Origin: Cacconaster sp045601245
GTDB taxonomy: Bacteria; Bacteroidota; Bacteroidia; Bacteroidales; UBA932
Assembly (NCBI GenBank): GCA_045601245.1
Contig: JAZRZH010000058.1
Location: 1 to 25,966, forward strand
Direction of reading: 5' to 3'
DNA: 25,966 bases
The position numbers were made by a program, and so were the translations under genes. The notes below the pieces were generated by a model. The model ran no database searches. It was not told the DNA's origin and was given only the letters and a program-made list of their open reading frames with translations. Positions 23,318 through 25,966 of the stretch are shown here, piece after piece. Position 1 is the stretch's first letter; each line of letters starts with the position of its first letter.

Positions 23318-24367
23318 ATGTCAATCTTCAAAGACAAAGTTCTGATGATCACCGGCGGCACCGGTTCATTCGGCAATGCAGTACTCAACCGTTTCCTCCG
23401 TACAGACATAGGCGAGATCCGCATCTTCTCCCGTGACGAGAAGAAACAGGACGATATGCGCCACGAGTACCAGGCCAAGATGCCTGAAGTTGCCAATAAG
23501 ATTAAGTTCTACATCGGCGACGTGCGCAACAAGAGCACACTCAAGACCGCGATGCGCGGAGTAGATTACATATTCCACGCAGCAGCGCTCAAGCAGGTGC
23601 CGAGCTGCGAATTCTTCCCTATGGAAGCTGTCAAGACCAACGTTATAGGCACGGACAACGTCCTTGACGCCGCCATTGACGAAGGCGTAAAGTGCGTTAT
23701 CTGCCTCTCCACCGACAAGGCCGCTTACCCGATCAACGCTATGGGCATCAGCAAGGCGATGGAGGAGAAGATCGCAGTAGCCAAGAGCCGCAATAGCCTC
23801 AACACTAAGATTTGTTGTACACGCTACGGCAACGTGATGTGCTCCCGCGGTTCCGTTATCCCATTGTGGATTGACCAGATCCGCAGCGGCAACCCAATCA
23901 CCCTCACAGAGCCTAAGATGACCCGCTTCATAATGTCCCTTGAGGAAGCGGTCGATCTCGTTCTCTTCGCATTCGAACACGGCGAGAACGGCGACATCCT
24001 TGTACAGAAGGCTCCTGCCTGCACAATACAGACACAGGCCGAAGCTGTCTGCGAGCTCTTCGGCGGCAGGAAGGAGGATATCAAGGTCATAGGCATACGC
24101 CACGGCGAGAAGATGTACGAGACCCTTCTGACCAACGAGGAATGTGCCAAGGCCGTCGATATGGGAGATTTCTACCGTGTCCCTGCCGATAACCGCACGC
24201 TCAATTACGACAAATATTTCACTGAGGGCGACCAGAAGCGTTGCGAACTCTCTGAATTCAACTCCGACAACACCCGCCGCCTCAATGTCGAGGAGACCAA
24301 AGCAAAGATTGCCAGCCTCGAATACATTCAGAACGAACTCAACGGTATAGCCAACCTGGCGAAATAA
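23318..24367 (+). CDS. capE: UDP-GlcNAc 4,6-dehydratase/5-epimerase, CapE/FnlA type
   Basis: 349 residues. The Rossmann motif ITGGTGSFGNAVLNRF is followed by FSRDEKKQDDMRHEYQ, FYIGDVRNKSTL, FHAAALKQVPSCEF and CLSTDKAAYPINAMGISK, where the catalytic Met-Lys replaces the usual Tyr-x-x-x-Lys arrangement, as in CapE/FlaA1-like inverting dehydratases. TRFIMSLEEAVDLVLFA and the GEKMYETLLTNEE motif complete the family pattern. It removes water from UDP-GlcNAc and inverts C5 (and C3), opening the UDP-L-FucNAc route. It lies 30 bp after capG, third in the cassette, although it acts first. It could in principle serve another dideoxy-sugar route, but the neighbours make FucNAc most likely. Confidence 0.92.
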   Translation: MSIFKDKVLMITGGTGSFGNAVLNRFLRTDIGEIRIFSRDEKKQDDMRHEYQAKMPEVANKIKFYIGDVRNKSTLKTAMRGVDYIFHAAALKQVPSCEFFPMEAVKTNVIGTDNVLDAAIDEGVKCVICLSTDKAAYPINAMGISKAMEEKIAVAKSRNSLNTKICCTRYGNVMCSRGSVIPLWIDQIRSGNPITLTEPKMTRFIMSLEEAVDLVLFAFEHGENGDILVQKAPACTIQTQAEAVCELFGGRKEDIKVIGIRHGEKMYETLLTNEECAKAVDMGDFYRVPADNRTLNYDKYFTEGDQKRCELSEFNSDNTRRLNVEETKAKIASLEYIQNELNGIANLAK

Positions 24368-24369
24368 TT

Positions 24370-24444
24370 ATGAAAAGACTCAGCATCATTCTGGTTCTGC
24401 TCGCCGCCCTCGACTGGCTCCAGTGGCTGAGCTGGTGGTGGTAA
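24370..24444 (+). CDS. 24-residue Trp-rich hydrophobic peptide ORF
   Basis: ATG 24370 lies 2 bp after the capE stop and the frame ends at TAA 24444. The peptide starts MKRLSIILVLLAAL, a short basic-hydrophobic segment like a signal anchor, and ends DWLQWLSWWW, giving five Trp in ten residues. It could be an inner-membrane microprotein translated through coupling to capE. No Shine-Dalgarno other than the capE end is seen and no family is known to me; it might also be a chance frame. An 83-bp gap separates it from the next gene. Confidence 0.4.
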   Translation: MKRLSIILVLLAALDWLQWLSWWW

Positions 24445-24527
24445 ACGCTTCACGAAGAACATGCCGCAGGAACCTGCTAGAGTATTTCGAATTGAAGGAT
24501 GCATGATAATTTAAGAATGAACAATTT

Positions 24528-25331
24528 ATGGGTATTACATTTGACATTGATCAGCAAAGGTTTATTTTCGACTTCGAGCATGATGAGACAAGCGATCTTG
24601 TAACCCTCACAGGTAGCGGCTATCAGGTAGAGGCGTTCGGAAAATGCTTCTACTACGGCTATGAATTCGAGCCTGAGATAGACAGTGAAACCAGAACGAA
24701 GTTTATCCAATACGTTAAATTCTCACCTGCCATCCAGAAGGATGAGAACCTGTCGCATTTCATCCAGAAAGCCATCAATGACCTTAACGCCAAAATCAAC
24801 CTATACGACTACGATCTCATAATCTACCCGGAATCGTCCAGTCAGGTCAACCAGTATATGCTCCGATACATCTACCGTTTTGCCCAACCGACGCTACGGC
24901 AGATGCAACTTGTCAAAGCCCTTCCTTCCAATATTTCCTTTGATGTGGACGCCTATTCGAAACAGTATCTTGATGATATCCTCGAAAACGGACGTCCCAG
25001 ATACACCCAGGCGCAGAAAGACGAAGCACTTGCCGCCATCAGCAAGATGATGGACCTTATACACAGCAAAGACTACTTCACCATAGCCAAAGATGTGAAG
25101 AAAAGTAAGTTGCGTCCATATATGCTCCAGTTCCTTCACTTTGATACAGAAGCCGACCGGGAACTCTGCGCTACAATCAAGAACCAGAACATCCTCGTCA
25201 TTGACGACATCACCACCAGCGGATCCACCCTGAACGAGATTCTTAGAACTCTCCGCATACTGAATGAAGACAACTCCATCAGCATATTCAGCCTCCTCGG
25301 CCGCAAGAACCTGATGGCCGAAATAGGGTAA
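24528..25331 (+). CDS. Phosphoribosyltransferase-like protein with an unrecognised N-terminal region
   Basis: 267 residues. The C-terminal part has the PRPP-binding loop of type I phosphoribosyltransferases, ILVIDDITTSGSTLNEI (about 222-238), with two Asp residues and the TSGST loop intact; its style resembles ComF. DLIIYPESSSQVNQYML (about 96-112) may be the matching first part of the fold, with about 100 residues between them, mostly helical and charged. The first 90 residues (FDIDQQRFIFDFEHDETSD...) are beta-rich and not recognised. Substrate and role are unknown; it is probably cytoplasmic. It follows the FucNAc cassette but has no obvious sugar role. No good Shine-Dalgarno is present. 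Confidence 0.75.
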   Translation: MGITFDIDQQRFIFDFEHDETSDLVTLTGSGYQVEAFGKCFYYGYEFEPEIDSETRTKFIQYVKFSPAIQKDENLSHFIQKAINDLNAKINLYDYDLIIYPESSSQVNQYMLRYIYRFAQPTLRQMQLVKALPSNISFDVDAYSKQYLDDILENGRPRYTQAQKDEALAAISKMMDLIHSKDYFTIAKDVKKSKLRPYMLQFLHFDTEADRELCATIKNQNILVIDDITTSGSTLNEILRTLRILNEDNSISIFSLLGRKNLMAEIG

Positions 25332-25343
25332 AATAGGACGATC

Positions 25344-25379
25344 ATGGACTTAGTACCTATAAATACTATACATATATGA
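25344..25379 (+). other. 11-residue leader or gene remnant
   Basis: ATG 25344 opens a short frame (MDLVPINTIHI) whose TGA overlaps the next ORF's ATG as ATGA. From memory the start resembles DUF3781-like proteins, so it may be a truncated remnant or a coupling leader. Confidence 0.2.
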
Positions 25380-25621
25380 CTTCCTTAGACAAAGTCCTTC
25401 ATGACTGGCAGATGGCTGATATGGCATCCTTCGATGAAGAAATCCCTTCTGTAGGAATCTTCTGGTATGATGCACAGGATCACTCCTTTTTTGGAGTCCG
25501 CAAGGAGCAACTTACGCCCAAAAAGGTGGAGGCAGCTGCCGAAAATGGCCTGCCATTCATCAACTACCAACATCTGCATCGACAAGTCTGGACAAAAAGA
25601 ATTCTTCCTCACCTTCGTTGA
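25376..25621 (+). CDS. Small uncharacterised protein, probably frameshifted near its C-terminus
   Basis: 81 residues as read. Conserved-looking motifs are EEIPSVGIFWYD (about 21-32), FFGVRKEQLTPKKVEAAAE and GLPFINYQHLHRQVW (about 58-72); I recall Bacteroidales proteins with this pattern beside DUF3791 genes, but no function. After VWTK the sequence passes an A5 run at 25594-25598, and the present frame ends in RILPHLR. In the +1 frame the reading continues EFFLTFVESIEI and stops at 25637, overlapping the next gene's ATG by ATGA. The original protein was therefore probably a few residues different and coupled to the DUF3791-like gene. No signal peptide or membrane segment is present. Confidence 0.6.
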   Translation: MTSLDKVLHDWQMADMASFDEEIPSVGIFWYDAQDHSFFGVRKEQLTPKKVEAAAENGLPFINYQHLHRQVWTKRILPHLR

Positions 25622-25633
25622 ATCAATCGAAAT

Positions 25634-25834
25634 ATGAAAGACTACATACTCTACCGCAAAATGACGCGAATCATAATGCAGCTCTCTGAGGAGCTTCAGA
25701 TTCCGCCCAAGCGCGCATTGTTGCTCTTCTACGGCACCACCACAGCCGCTCAGCTTCAGGACCCCAAATACGGACTCCAGCTCATGATCGACACCTACAT
25801 TGTCAACGACATCAAAGCCGAACTTGCCGAGTAG
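25634..25834 (+). CDS. DUF3791-like small protein
   Basis: 66 residues. The pattern YRKMTRIIMQLSEELQIPP-KRALLLFYGTT followed by GLQLMIDTYIVNDI fits, from memory, the DUF3791 family: mostly helical small proteins ending in a YIVxDI motif. In Bacteroidota and Firmicutes such genes often pair with DUF3990 or other small genes, sometimes considered toxin-antitoxin-like; no function is proved. It is cytoplasmic, with no signal. It follows the 81-residue ORF by 12 bp, or overlaps it by 4 bp if the frameshift is corrected, so the two are one operon. The end of the operon lies at or beyond the window edge. Confidence 0.6.
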   Translation: MKDYILYRKMTRIIMQLSEELQIPPKRALLLFYGTTTAAQLQDPKYGLQLMIDTYIVNDIKAELAE

Positions 25835-25847
25835 CCGACACCCATCA

Positions 25848-25878
25848 GCAGGTGCACAGGTGGTGCGACAGCACCTGC
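25848..25878. repeat. Inverted repeat after the DUF3791-like gene
   Basis: GCAGGTGC (25848-25855) and GCACCTGC (25871-25878) are perfect 8-bp arms around a 15-base loop. No T tract follows, so it is not a convincing terminator. Confidence 0.5.
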
Positions 25879-25966
25879 CCTGAGCTAGTCGTAGGGTGCA
25901 GTTCGATACTGCCGCTTGCAGCAAAATAATTAACACATATAGTAGTCGAAAAACCATTACCTTTAC

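Noticed and set aside
25376..25640. Programmed -1 frameshift at the A run
   Set aside because: The run is five A, not the A-AAA-AAG heptamer; the protein-like continuation is in the +1 frame and the -1 frame gives no sensible sequence.
25848..25878. Intrinsic terminator after the DUF3791-like gene
   Set aside because: The stem has no following T tract and a long loop; it is listed only as an inverted repeat.

Overview
The window looks like chromosomal DNA of a Bacteroidales (Bacteroidota) bacterium. Supporting signs are several promoters of the Bacteroidota type (TTTG, 19-20 bp, TAnnTTTG), fimbrillin-like lipoproteins, a CarboxypepD_reg/TonB-plug/beta-barrel outer-membrane protein, a Bacteroides-type Wzi protein, and few clear Shine-Dalgarno sequences. 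The genus cannot be fixed from the sequence alone. Most of the window is ordinary core genome; from about 17.9 kb onward it becomes more accessory in character.

Layout. 1-2160: the 3' end of an outer-membrane barrel protein (probably acyloxyacyl hydrolase/PagL-like), a ferredoxin-type aldo/keto reductase and a lipoprotein-type nitroreductase. 2234-4483 (minus): a 49-residue protein and a 672-residue fimbrillin-like lipoprotein in one operon behind a textbook promoter. 4598-6547 (minus): dnaK, divergent from an Fsa/MipB-type transaldolase (6725-7378), which converges with a second fimbrillin-like lipoprotein (7375-8172). 8255-10217: an RluA-type pseudouridine synthase, tRNA-Glu(CTC) and a UDP-glucuronate 4-epimerase-type enzyme. 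10260-12379 (minus): the tight fba-gmk-nadD operon. 12445-15342 (minus): a 965-residue outer-membrane beta-barrel protein. 15521-17320: grpE-dnaJ behind a sigma-54-like promoter. 17482-17947: rplS with a structured leader, then tRNA-Arg(ACG).

17948-18289 holds no gene but is dense in hairpins and short repeats. It is followed by a class A acid phosphatase, a convergent wzi-like capsule assembly gene, and a three-gene cassette (capF, capG, capE order) that should make UDP-N-acetyl-L-fucosamine. With the UDP-glucuronate epimerase upstream and Wzi, this points to an exopolysaccharide or capsule locus that continues beyond the window. After capE come a 24-codon Trp-rich ORF, a ComF-like phosphoribosyltransferase protein with an unrecognised N-terminal region, a small conserved-looking protein with an apparent frameshift in an A5 run, and a DUF3791-like protein.

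Chaperones: dnaK and grpE-dnaJ are about 9 kb apart, but each has a CTGACA/TGGC-containing upstream region without a clear housekeeping -7 box, suggesting shared stress control. No CRISPR array, transposase, integrase or rRNA was seen. The best leads are the rplS leader, the repeat block after tRNA-Arg, the Trp-rich microprotein, the 49-residue fimbrillin partner and the cassette at the right edge. None of these proves a new system from sequence alone.
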